A DNA stretch of 64,000 bases from Cellulomonas sp. KH9 (lineage in GTDB: Bacteria; Actinomycetota; Actinomycetes; Actinomycetales; Cellulomonadaceae): positions 558,001 through 622,000 of the forward strand of contig NZ_FOSE01000003.1 of the NCBI RefSeq assembly GCF_900114185.1, written 5' to 3'. Positions 9,201-16,155 of the stretch are shown here, piece after piece. The translations under genes and the position numbers were made by a program. A model generated the notes under the pieces. It searched no databases, was not told the origin of the DNA, and saw only the letters and a program-made list of their open reading frames with translations. Numbering within the stretch: the stretch's first letter is position 1; every line of letters begins with the position of its first letter.

Positions 9201-10963
9201 CCGTCTACGGGACCGTGCTGACCGGCCAGGACGTGGCCCTGCACCACGCGCTCGGTGCGCAGCTCCCGCTGCCCGACACGACCGCGCCCAGCGCGCCGGC
9301 CGGGCTGACGGCCACGGCCGTCGGGGACGACGCCGTCGCGCTGGTCTGGGAGGCGGCGACGGACGACGTCGCCGTCACCGGGTACACGGTGCGCCGGTCC
9401 GCCTCGCCGGACTTCCCGGCCGGGTCGACGACCGAGCTCGAGGACGTCACCGGTACGTCGGTGACGGACGCCGGGCTGGCGGCCGGCACGTACTACTACC
9501 AGGTGCTGGCCCACGACGCCGCGGGCAACGTGAGCGGGCCGGGCGCCACGGTCGAGATCACCGTCGCGGGGCCGGACACCACGGCGCCCGACGCGCCGGC
9601 CGGTCTGACCGCGACGGTGACCGGCGAGGATGCCGTGGGGCTCACGTGGGAGGCGGCGCAGGACGACCGCGCCGTCACCCGCTACGTCCTGCAGCGCTCG
9701 ACGTCGCCGGACTTCCCGCCCGCGGGCACGACGCAGGTCGCCGAGGTGACGGGCACGTCGCACACCGACACGGGCCTCGACGTCGGGACCTACCACTACC
9801 GCGTCGTCGCGTACGACGCGGCAGGCAACGCGAGCGAGCCGGGCGCGGCCGCCGAGGTGACGCTGCTCGGGCCGGACGTGTCGGCTCCTGGTGCTCCGGG
9901 TGGGGTGTCGGGGTCGGTGGACGGTGCTGGTGCGGTGTCGGTGGTGTGGTCGGCGGCGTCGGACGATCGTGGGGTGGCCGGGTACCGGGTGTTCCGGGGT
10001 GTGTCGGCGGACTTCGTGGTCGGTGAGGGTGTGCTGGTCGGTGAGGTGACGGGTCTGTCGGTGGTGGACCAGGGTCGCCCGCCGGGTGAGTACTTCTACA
10101 AGGTCGTGGCGTTCGACGCGGCGGGCAACGTGTCCGAGCCGTCGCAGGTGGTGTCGGTGACGGTGCCCGAGCCGGCCGGCGAGCCGGTGACGGTGGTGGT
10201 GCAGGCCTCGGGTGATGCGATGGTGCTGGCCTCGGCGGCCTCGACGAACTACGGGTCGAACACGCAGCTGGCGGTGCGCTCGGAGGCCTCGGCGCAGGAG
10301 TCGTTCCTGTCGTTCGACCTGCCGGCCGCGCCGGCGGGTGCGGGGCTGACGTCGGCGGTGCTGGGGGTGCGGACCTCGACCGATCCGGCGGCGGCGTCGG
10401 AGGGTGAGGTGACGGCCTCGGTGGTCGGGGGGTCGTGGACCGAGTCGGGTGTGACCTGGGCGAACCGGCCGACGGGTGCCGGGGTGGTGCTGGGTTCGTT
10501 GCCGCAGGTGCCGTTGCGCAACACGGCCTACGAGGTGGTCGGTGACCCGGCGGTGCTGGCGTCGTCGTTGGGTGGCAGGGTCACCCTGCGGCTGGCCGGT
10601 GGCGGGTCGGACAACGCGCGGTTCTGGTCGCGTGAGGCGACGAACGCCGCGTACGCACCGGTCCTCACCCTCACGTTCACCCCGGTGGCTGCGCCCGCCG
10701 AGGCGCCGGAGGCCGCCGCAGCCGCAGCGGACACCGCCGTGGGCCAGGGCGGCGCACCCGCGCCGTCGGGCACGGGCGGCACCGCCCCCGGTGACCGGCA
10801 CGCGGTGCCCGCGGTCCCGGCACCGGCCCCGCCGCGCCCGGAGCAGGCCCCGGCCGCCGTCCCCACGGAGCCGGTCACGGAGCCCGAGCCGACGCCCGGC
10901 ACCGCGGCGGGGCCGCCGCCCGCGGCGGACCCGGGCACGGACCCCGGGGTGACGGAGCCGTGA
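6296..10963 (+). CDS. Giant secreted LamG / FN3 / DNRLRE surface protein with N-terminal repeat propeller
   Basis: A 1,555-residue exported protein, likely a matrix or surface adhesin. Order: signal peptide (1-31, ending AHA); five propeller-like repeats, each with GG-x-F-x-x-V/L (about 60-425: AGGTF, IGGNFSNVGG, LGGDFTSVAG, VGGDFFTVNG, VGGEFTRVNG), with a His cluster HHHHDC inside; one FN3 domain (about 428-515); two LamG/concanavalin-like domains (about 535-760 and 765-985, both with SGxYDRHVY and WHHVVAT); three FN3 domains (about 992-1290); a DNRLRE domain (about 1298-1460); and an Ala/Pro tail. No LPxTG or membrane anchor is visible. Bases about 9,880-10,650 favour G/T rather than C at third positions, unlike the rest. 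ATG 6296 gives the signal peptide. No enzymatic role can be assigned. Confidence 0.85.
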   Translation: MKRIVARGASVAAAIALVGAAVVSGPAAHALSDGLGFTADDLPTWQTNGTVWAVAAVGDTVFAGGTFSRLDPPVGGSGSPITVSALASFDATTGAPRSCRPSVTLSGGTATIRALTLAPDGRTLYIGGNFSNVGGTNVARLAALDVPTCTVRAAFRPTGISSVVRAVSVTQDAVYLGGDFTSVAGQPRGSFAAVSPTDGALLPWVADAELRGFAVAAGKDGSTVAVGGDFFTVNGQDSHGFAVVDATTGANVRNFPRGFIPDTSVIHAVTADDTGYYAGAEGTGGGVFDGSFAVDYGSFAQRWRDRCLGATQAILVDRSIVYEAHHHHDCASNNRGEFTDGVRVYLTANRADASNEMLAWRPRLNDGIGEGIGPRALTVAEAGARRYLWVGGEFTRVNGNTQQSLTRFADGPDTGAPTTPVVRAESLRTGEIRLAWRASYDDDDGALTYRVFRGSSSEPIATVTGDSRWWVRPQVSFVDTTATPGVQYTYRVTASDGTNTSPQSGGVNARAATTTQAYASAVIDDGAELYWRGELASSRYGVDSASGASQVNYMEGVTHRGGDDAATGAAGWSATFDGATGYAYDERTVPGPSVYSVETWIRTTTTRGGKIIGFGNGKPNTGTSATRLSGSYDRHVYMTNDGRLVFGTYTGSAVAVTSAQSFNDGEWHHVVATQGPTGMALYVDGKRVARNANSVAQAYEGSWRIGGDQLNGWPSRPTSNFFAGQIDETAVYPTALTGAQVESHYRATGREPAVPPAPVDAYGAAVHGLDPDLYWRLDEPSATGTVADSGRYGVTGTVTGRVALGAPGVVEPGTAATFTPVGTGAADGGTIASDVSFTDPRGYSLELWFQSSSAVGGKLIGFGNERSGLSGNYDRHVYQRDDGRLVFGVWTGTENTVVSPAAYTDGAWHHVVATHSPLTGMSLYVDGQLVGTNAATGAQSYTGYWRVGGDTSWGGTTSPWFTGSIDEVAVYGTVLTGQDVALHHALGAQLPLPDTTAPSAPAGLTATAVGDDAVALVWEAATDDVAVTGYTVRRSASPDFPAGSTTELEDVTGTSVTDAGLAAGTYYYQVLAHDAAGNVSGPGATVEITVAGPDTTAPDAPAGLTATVTGEDAVGLTWEAAQDDRAVTRYVLQRSTSPDFPPAGTTQVAEVTGTSHTDTGLDVGTYHYRVVAYDAAGNASEPGAAAEVTLLGPDVSAPGAPGGVSGSVDGAGAVSVVWSAASDDRGVAGYRVFRGVSADFVVGEGVLVGEVTGLSVVDQGRPPGEYFYKVVAFDAAGNVSEPSQVVSVTVPEPAGEPVTVVVQASGDAMVLASAASTNYGSNTQLAVRSEASAQESFLSFDLPAAPAGAGLTSAVLGVRTSTDPAAASEGEVTASVVGGSWTESGVTWANRPTGAGVVLGSLPQVPLRNTAYEVVGDPAVLASSLGGRVTLRLAGGGSDNARFWSREATNAAYAPVLTLTFTPVAAPAEAPEAAAAAADTAVGQGGAPAPSGTGGTAPGDRHAVPAVPAPAPPRPEQAPAAVPTEPVTEPEPTPGTAAGPPPAADPGTDPGVTEP

Positions 10964-11051
10964 CAGGCACCGTGCGGGACCGGCGTCCCGCCGCCGCCCC
11001 ACCATCTCGCCGGCGCACCACCGCGCCACCCGCACGTCCCGAGGAGTCCTG

Positions 11052-11696
11052 ATGTCCGCCCGCCCCCGTCTCCTCGCACCGCTGCTGGTCGGTCTGCTCG
11101 CCGGGGGCCTCGCCGCCGGCTGCTCGTCGGGCACCGGGTCGACCGCCGACCCGGTGGTCGCCGGCGCGACCGAGGACGCGACGCCGCTGGGGCCCGCCCC
11201 GACCGTGACGCCGCTGGCGGCGCCGAGCCCGGACGCCGGTGCGGTCGACCTCTACGTGTCGCTGAACAGCACGGGGGAGGTCTTCCCCGAGTCGGTGGTC
11301 GAGGCCGGGCAGCACACCTGCGAGCGGGTGTCGTACCTCGTGCAGGTCAGCGAGGACGAGTTCCGGGCGGCGCTCGACGGCCCGCTCACCCTCGCCGACA
11401 CGGCCGTGCCGCTGCTGTGCCCCGACCTGCTGGGCCCCCTCGCCCGGGCACGCGGGGGCATCGGGGAGGGGGAGTCGACGGTCGCCGCCGCGACCCCCGG
11501 TACGGTCGCCCCGGGCGAGTACCGCAGCGTCACGGCGGGATCCGGCTGCACGTGGAGCGTCCGCGACGGCGCGGGTGCCACGAGCTCGCAGGGCGCCGTC
11601 ACCACGGCCGGGGAGGTCGCCACGCTCGTCGTCGGCGCCACCGACGCGGCCGTGACCGCCACCGGCTGCGGCCTGTGGCTCCCCGTGGCGGGCTGA
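11052..11696 (+). CDS. Predicted secreted lipoprotein, unknown function
   Basis: The 214-residue product has a signal sequence ending in the lipobox LAAGC (Cys about residue 24), then a low-complexity Thr/Ala/Pro spacer to about residue 60. The remaining domain contains four Cys, including a C-terminal segment SGCTWSVRDG...ATGCGLW that resembles small beta-sandwich domains of actinobacterial surface proteins. GAGGAG lies seven bases before the ATG. It follows the giant LamG protein by 88 bases on the same strand, so the pair may be co-transcribed. I recognise no named family. Confidence 0.75.
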   Translation: MSARPRLLAPLLVGLLAGGLAAGCSSGTGSTADPVVAGATEDATPLGPAPTVTPLAAPSPDAGAVDLYVSLNSTGEVFPESVVEAGQHTCERVSYLVQVSEDEFRAALDGPLTLADTAVPLLCPDLLGPLARARGGIGEGESTVAAATPGTVAPGEYRSVTAGSGCTWSVRDGAGATSSQGAVTTAGEVATLVVGATDAAVTATGCGLWLPVAG

Positions 11697-11722
11697 CCGG
11701 CGCCGAGCACCTCGCCGGTGGT

Positions 11723-11880
11723 CGGCCCGCGGACCCTGGTCCCGCGGCCGGCCCGGTGGCCCTGGCCGTAGCGCGGTCTGAGCGCCGCCCTGCACGTCGC
11801 GGGTCGGGCATCGGCCCTTGCGGGTCGTGCATCGCCCTGCGGCCCGGGCAACGCCCCGCGGCCCGGGCAACACGCCGCGG
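11723..11880. repeat. Intergenic hairpin and short tandem repeat between convergent genes
   Basis: The 209-base gap contains an imperfect hairpin (about 11723-11750, CCGCGGACC against GGTCCCGCGG). A 19-bp direct repeat follows, in which GGCCCGGGCAAC occurs at 11841-11852 and 11860-11871, with a degenerate third unit. It probably serves as a transcription end for the lipoprotein and acyltransferase genes. Confidence 0.45.
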
Positions 11881-11905
11881 CCCGCGGTGGCGATCCGGCG
11901 ACGCG

Positions 11906-14101
11906 TCAGGCGTCGCCGGCGGTCACGGCCTGCTCGTCCGCCGGGGCACCGTCCGCCGGCGGCAGGAGCGCGTCGCGCAGGACTGGGGCCAGGGCGTGCG
12001 AGTAGGCGTCGGTGAGGTGGTTCGGGTCGACCCGCACGGGGGTGCTGCCGACGAACACCGGGCAGTACCCCTGGTCGGTGCAGAACCAGCGCAGGCTGTC
12101 GACGTAGCGGATCCCCGCCGCGGCGCCGCCGGCGGCCTCGACGGCGGCCTGGTCGGCCCTGCGCACCTGCCACCACGTGTCGTGGACCGCCGACAGGCAC
12201 TCCCCGGGCCCGGAGCGCGCCGTGGCGCACGTGGCGGGGTGCTCACCGCTGGGCGGGGGTGCCAGCACCACGACGTCCGGAGCCAGGCCCTCGAGCGTCG
12301 TGAGCGTGCGGGTGAGCCCGGCGGTCCACTCGTCGTACGCGGCGGCGCCGGTCGCCCCCGAGCTGAGCCGGGCCACGGAGTCCTCCGCGGCGGCGACCAC
12401 CACGAGCGCCGGCCGGAGCTCCGCGAGCTTCGCCGTCATCCACTCGCGGTGCGGTCCGCAGGGCGCCCAGGGCTCGCCCTGGAAGTCGTCGACGGCGACG
12501 TCCGCCGCCGGGCACGCCTGCAGCGTCAGGGGCTGGACCGCGAAGCCGGCCGCACCGAGCGCGTCGGCGATGCCGGGCACGTAGCTCGTGGCGACGGAGT
12601 CGCCCAGCACCACGGCCACCTGCGCGCCGTCGGCCGCACCGTACCGGCAGCGCTCGACGTCGTCGTCGTCCCGCACGTCCAGGCACTCGTCCGTCGCCCA
12701 GGGGGCGGCCAGGTCGTCCTCGCCGAGGCTGTCGATCGCCGGTGACAGGTCGGGCCACTGCGCGGCGCCGACAGCCGCGGTCACCTGCTGGGCGAGCTCC
12801 GCCGCCGCACCGGTCGGCTCCGCCGCGACCGGCTCGGCCCCGGTCGCGGGCACGGCTCCGAGGGGCGCCGCGGCGACCGCCCCCGGCGGCGGCCCGGCGG
12901 GTGCGGGTGTGCGCAGGACGGCGTAGCCCGACGCGACGCCGGCCAGGACGGTGAGGCTCGCCACGCAGGCGACGGCGGCGGGTCGGGCGACGAGCGCCGG
13001 CCGTGGACCCGCCGCGGCGCGGCGCACGCGCGGCTCGAGCCACGTCGAGCGGCGTACCGGGTCCTCGACCAGGTGGTACGACAGCACCGCCAGCGCCGCG
13101 GAGACCACGATCGCCACCAGCTGGGCCGTGCGGCCGGGTGCCATGACCGCGTTGAGGAACACGACGACGGGCCAGTGCCACAGGTACAGCGAGAACGACA
13201 CGAGCCCGACGTACTGGGCGACGGGGTTCGACAGGATGCCGAGCAGCCGCGGCGCCCGTGCCCCCGTGCCCGCGACGACGACGGCGGCGGTGCCCAGGAC
13301 GGGCAGTGCGGCACCCGGGCCGGGGACCGGTGACGCGGGCGTCAGCCAGAACGCCCCGAGACCGAGCGCCGCCAGGCCACCCCAGGCCAGCGCGTGCCGC
13401 CACCACCGGCCGGGCCGGCTGCCGATCCAGCCGGCGCCCACCGCGATCAACGTGCCGACGCCGAGCTCCCACGCCCTCGTCGCGGTCGAGAAGTACGCGT
13501 CGGTCGGTGCGGTCGCCGTGCGGTGCACGGCCCAGGCGAACGTCCCCACCGTCACGAGCGCGGCCATGACGGTCAACGGCAGGAGGGGGCGGGACCCCGT
13601 ACGTCGTCCGAGGGCGAGGCCCCCGACGACGAGCAGGGGCCAGACCACGTAGAACTGCTCCTCGACCCCGAGCGACCAGTAGTGCTGGAACGGGCTCACG
13701 GCCCCCGTCGCGTCGAAGTAGTCGGTGCCCTGCGCGCTGAAGTGCACGTTCGCGAGGAAGAACGTCGACCACAGCGCGTCGACGCGCACGTCGTGCGCGC
13801 GGTTGGCCAGGAAGAGCACCTGCGCGACCCCGACGGTGGCGGCGACGACCAGCACCGCGGCGGGCAGGATGCGTCGTGCCCGGCGTCGGTAGAACTCGGC
13901 GAAGCTGATGCGCCCCGTCCGGGCGTGCTCGCGCAGCATGATCCCCGTGATGAGGAAGCCCGACAGCACGAAGAAGACGTCGACGCCCAGGTAGCCGCCG
14001 GCCGGCAGGCCGACGGTGTGGGCGAGCAGGACGAGCAGGACCGCGATCGCGCGCAGCCCACCGATGTCCAGGCGGTGGTCCGTCGGCGCGTGCGCGGTCA
14101 T
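11906..14101 (-). CDS. OafA-type acyltransferase fused to a C-terminal SGNH domain
   Basis: The 731-residue enzyme probably O-acetylates a surface glycan. The N-terminal acyltransferase-3 domain (about 1-375) has some ten helices, with RLDIGGLRAIAVLLVLLAH at its start and FFVLSGFLITG after it. The C-terminal extracellular SGNH domain (about 480-725) has the block I Ser in LGDSVATSY and the Asp/His pair in DPNHLTD. The two-domain design matches OafA/OatA-like transferases, where the membrane half brings acyl groups across and the SGNH half transfers them. Start 14101 follows the end of the co-polymerase gene by only four bases, so the two should be co-transcribed. The target is inferred to be the EPS made by this locus. 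Confidence 0.9.
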   Translation of the reverse strand: MTAHAPTDHRLDIGGLRAIAVLLVLLAHTVGLPAGGYLGVDVFFVLSGFLITGIMLREHARTGRISFAEFYRRRARRILPAAVLVVAATVGVAQVLFLANRAHDVRVDALWSTFFLANVHFSAQGTDYFDATGAVSPFQHYWSLGVEEQFYVVWPLLVVGGLALGRRTGSRPLLPLTVMAALVTVGTFAWAVHRTATAPTDAYFSTATRAWELGVGTLIAVGAGWIGSRPGRWWRHALAWGGLAALGLGAFWLTPASPVPGPGAALPVLGTAAVVVAGTGARAPRLLGILSNPVAQYVGLVSFSLYLWHWPVVVFLNAVMAPGRTAQLVAIVVSAALAVLSYHLVEDPVRRSTWLEPRVRRAAAGPRPALVARPAAVACVASLTVLAGVASGYAVLRTPAPAGPPPGAVAAAPLGAVPATGAEPVAAEPTGAAAELAQQVTAAVGAAQWPDLSPAIDSLGEDDLAAPWATDECLDVRDDDDVERCRYGAADGAQVAVVLGDSVATSYVPGIADALGAAGFAVQPLTLQACPAADVAVDDFQGEPWAPCGPHREWMTAKLAELRPALVVVAAAEDSVARLSSGATGAAAYDEWTAGLTRTLTTLEGLAPDVVVLAPPPSGEHPATCATARSGPGECLSAVHDTWWQVRRADQAAVEAAGGAAAGIRYVDSLRWFCTDQGYCPVFVGSTPVRVDPNHLTDAYSHALAPVLRDALLPPADGAPADEQAVTAGDA

Positions 14102-14105
14102 GGCG

Positions 14106-15872
14106 TCAGCCCCTCACGAAGCTCGAGTCGTCGTGCCGCACGGCCTCCCGCGGGGCGTTCGGCCCCGGGGGGGAGTGGGGGACCTGTGCCACCGGACGCG
14201 GTGCGTCGACGGTGTGCCCGTCGCCGACCCGGCCCTCGCGCGCGGTGTCGAGGTCGGGGCCGGCGTCGGCGGCGGTGAGCGGGGTGTCGTCCGAGGGCTC
14301 CGGGGTCGCCCGACCGGACTCGCCCGGCGCGGGGGCCGCGGGCGGGGCTGCCGGGGCGTCGTCACGCGGCGGCGGCGCGTCGGCGGGCTGCGGGGTCCGC
14401 TCGACGTGGCGTGCGACGTCCGCGGCACGTGCCGCGCCGCCCAGGGTGCGGGGAGCCTCGCCCTGGCCACCCGGTGCGTCGGCGGCCGCACCGCCGGCGG
14501 GCTCGGCGGTCGTCGCCGCACCCGGTGCCGCAGCCGGTGCGACCGGCGTCTCCGGGGCCGGCAGGGCGTCGCCGTACCGCGACCAGGCGGTGCGCGGCAC
14601 ACGGTTGGCGACGAGGCCGACGACCGGCACACCCCCGGCGGCCAGGGTCGTGGCGGCGGCCCTGACCTCGTGGCGACGGACGGTGCCGGCGCCGACGACG
14701 AGCACGACACCGTGGCACATCCGCCCCACGACGACCGCGTCGGTGACCGGCAGCACCGGCGGGCAGTCGAGCACGACGTGGTCGTAGCGCTGCGTCAGCT
14801 CGTCGAGCAGCTCCCGCATCCGCCCGGTGGCGAGCAGCTCGCTGGGGTGGGCGGTGAGCGGCCCCGACGTCAGGACGTCCGGCAGGCCCGGCCCCTGCGC
14901 CGCGATCACGTCGTCGAGCGGGACGCGCCCGGTCAGCACGGAGGTGAGGCCGTCCCGCTGCCCGAGCCCCAGCTGGTCCGCGAGCCGGGGTCGGCGCAGG
15001 TTCGCCTCGACGAGGCAGACGCGGTCGCCCGCCGCCGCGAGCACCGCCGCGAGGTTCACGGCCGTGGCCGTGGTGCCCTCGCCCGGGACGGCGGAGGTGA
15101 CGGCCACGAGCCGGCGTCCGCCCGCCGCGAGCGCCGCGACGCTGGTCCGCAGCTGGCGGTACTCCTCGGCCTGCGGCGAGTCCGCGGGCGCCGGGACCCG
15201 GGCGCGCCCCCGGTGGGCGGTGACCGCAGCGAGCAGCGGCGCCCCCACGAGCCCGAGGGCGGTCGCCTCGTCGCGGACCTTGGTGTCGACGAGCTGGCGC
15301 AGCGTGATGAGCGTCGCGCCCAGCGCGAGACCGCCGATCGCCCCCAGCAGGATCCACAGGACGACGCGCGGCGACGTGGGCTGCGCGGGGGGCGTCGCGG
15401 TCGTGATCGGCTCCAGCCGCACGCTCTTGGAGCCGTTGGGCAGCGACGGCACGATGTCGCCGACCGCCGCGGTGAGGTGCTTGGCCACCGCGTTGGCCAG
15501 GTCCGCCGCGGCCTGCGGCGAGGGGTCGGTCGCCGTCACCGAGATGACGTTGGTGCCGAGCACGCTCGTGGCGGACAGCCGCTCCACGACGGCCCCGGTG
15601 CTCCCGGTCAGGCCGAGCTCCGCCATGGCCGGCTGCACGACGACCTGGCGGGTGGCCAGCGCGCTGAAGGTGCGCACCTGCTTCTGCGTGTACTCCGACC
15701 CCTGGACCAGGTCCGTCGCGCTGCCGGTGTCGGCCACGACCACCATCTCGGCGCGCGCCGTGTACTGGGGCGTCGTGAGCAGGGAGGCCAGCGCGGCGAG
15801 CAGCACCCCGACGACGGCGAAGGCGGACAGCCCGAGCCAGTGAGCACGTGCCATCGCCACGTAGTCGCGCAC
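14106..15872 (-). CDS. Wzz/Wzc-like EPS co-polymerase with degenerate BY-kinase domain
   Basis: The 588-residue protein has the layout of a tyrosine autokinase that sets EPS chain length: Wzz domain between two helices (about 14-32 and 168-192), a P-loop domain (about 235-430), and a Pro/Ala-rich tail (440-588). The nucleotide motifs are damaged. Walker A reads AVPGEGTTAT, with Thr267 where the family has Lys. Walker A' reads CLVEANLRRP, with E289 and N291 instead of the two Asp. Walker B (VVLDCPPVLPVTDA) is intact. The last Tyr is Y433, so there is no tyrosine cluster. AAGGAG abuts ATG 15878 but sits six bases before GTG 15872, so I chose the GTG. It is probably a structural co-polymerase rather than a kinase. 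Confidence 0.87.
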   Translation of the reverse strand: MRDYVAMARAHWLGLSAFAVVGVLLAALASLLTTPQYTARAEMVVVADTGSATDLVQGSEYTQKQVRTFSALATRQVVVQPAMAELGLTGSTGAVVERLSATSVLGTNVISVTATDPSPQAAADLANAVAKHLTAAVGDIVPSLPNGSKSVRLEPITTATPPAQPTSPRVVLWILLGAIGGLALGATLITLRQLVDTKVRDEATALGLVGAPLLAAVTAHRGRARVPAPADSPQAEEYRQLRTSVAALAAGGRRLVAVTSAVPGEGTTATAVNLAAVLAAAGDRVCLVEANLRRPRLADQLGLGQRDGLTSVLTGRVPLDDVIAAQGPGLPDVLTSGPLTAHPSELLATGRMRELLDELTQRYDHVVLDCPPVLPVTDAVVVGRMCHGVVLVVGAGTVRRHEVRAAATTLAAGGVPVVGLVANRVPRTAWSRYGDALPAPETPVAPAAAPGAATTAEPAGGAAADAPGGQGEAPRTLGGAARAADVARHVERTPQPADAPPPRDDAPAAPPAAPAPGESGRATPEPSDDTPLTAADAGPDLDTAREGRVGDGHTVDAPRPVAQVPHSPPGPNAPREAVRHDDSSFVRG

Positions 15873-15916
15873 CGGCATCTCCTTCTGTGTCGACGCGCCC
15901 CGGGTCGGGGAGCAGG

Positions 15917-15951
15917 TCCGGAGCACGGCGCTCCGGAGTTCTCATGAGAAC
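15917..15951 (-). promoter_or_regulatory. Leader hairpin and palindrome before the co-polymerase gene
   Basis: An 8-bp stem (TCCGGAGC 15917-15924 with GCTCCGGA 15930-15937, loop of five) sits next to a perfect 14-bp palindrome, GTTCTCATGAGAAC (15938-15951). Both lie 45-80 bases upstream of the co-polymerase start. The palindrome could be an operator and the hairpin an attenuating leader structure. No experimental basis. Confidence 0.4.
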
Positions 15952-15985
15952 CGACATCCGGGCCTGCCGGGCCCGACAGTGGCAG

Positions 15986-16036
15986 TTTTCACCCTATCAG
16001 CACCCGTCTGTCCCCTTTTGCGGCGCTTTTCACCCG
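15986..16036. promoter_or_regulatory. EPS boxes in the divergent co-polymerase / Wzy promoter gap
   Basis: TTTTCACCC occurs at 15986-15994 and 16027-16035, 41 bp apart, with a partial copy CACCCG at 16001-16006. This is the same element, with the longest T-run, as GGGTGAAA elsewhere in the locus. The gap separates the co-polymerase start (15872, minus) from the polymerase start (16156, plus). TAGCCT at 16079-16084 is a possible -10 for the polymerase. Confidence 0.5.
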
Positions 16037-16155
16037 TCCGCCGGGGTGCCGAGGGTGGGCAACCCCTTGCCCCGTCCGTAGCCTCGCTGCATGCACACGC
16101 CCGGCCCCGCAGCCTCCGGCGCTGCCCGTCCCGGCGGCGCCGTCGCCGCCTGCCC

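Noticed and set aside
5696..11134. An 1,812-codon open frame on the minus strand opposite the LamG gene
   Set aside because: It is rich in Arg/Gly/His/Pro with no domain, and mirrors the codon structure of the plus-strand gene. Long antisense frames are normal when codon third positions are almost all G or C.
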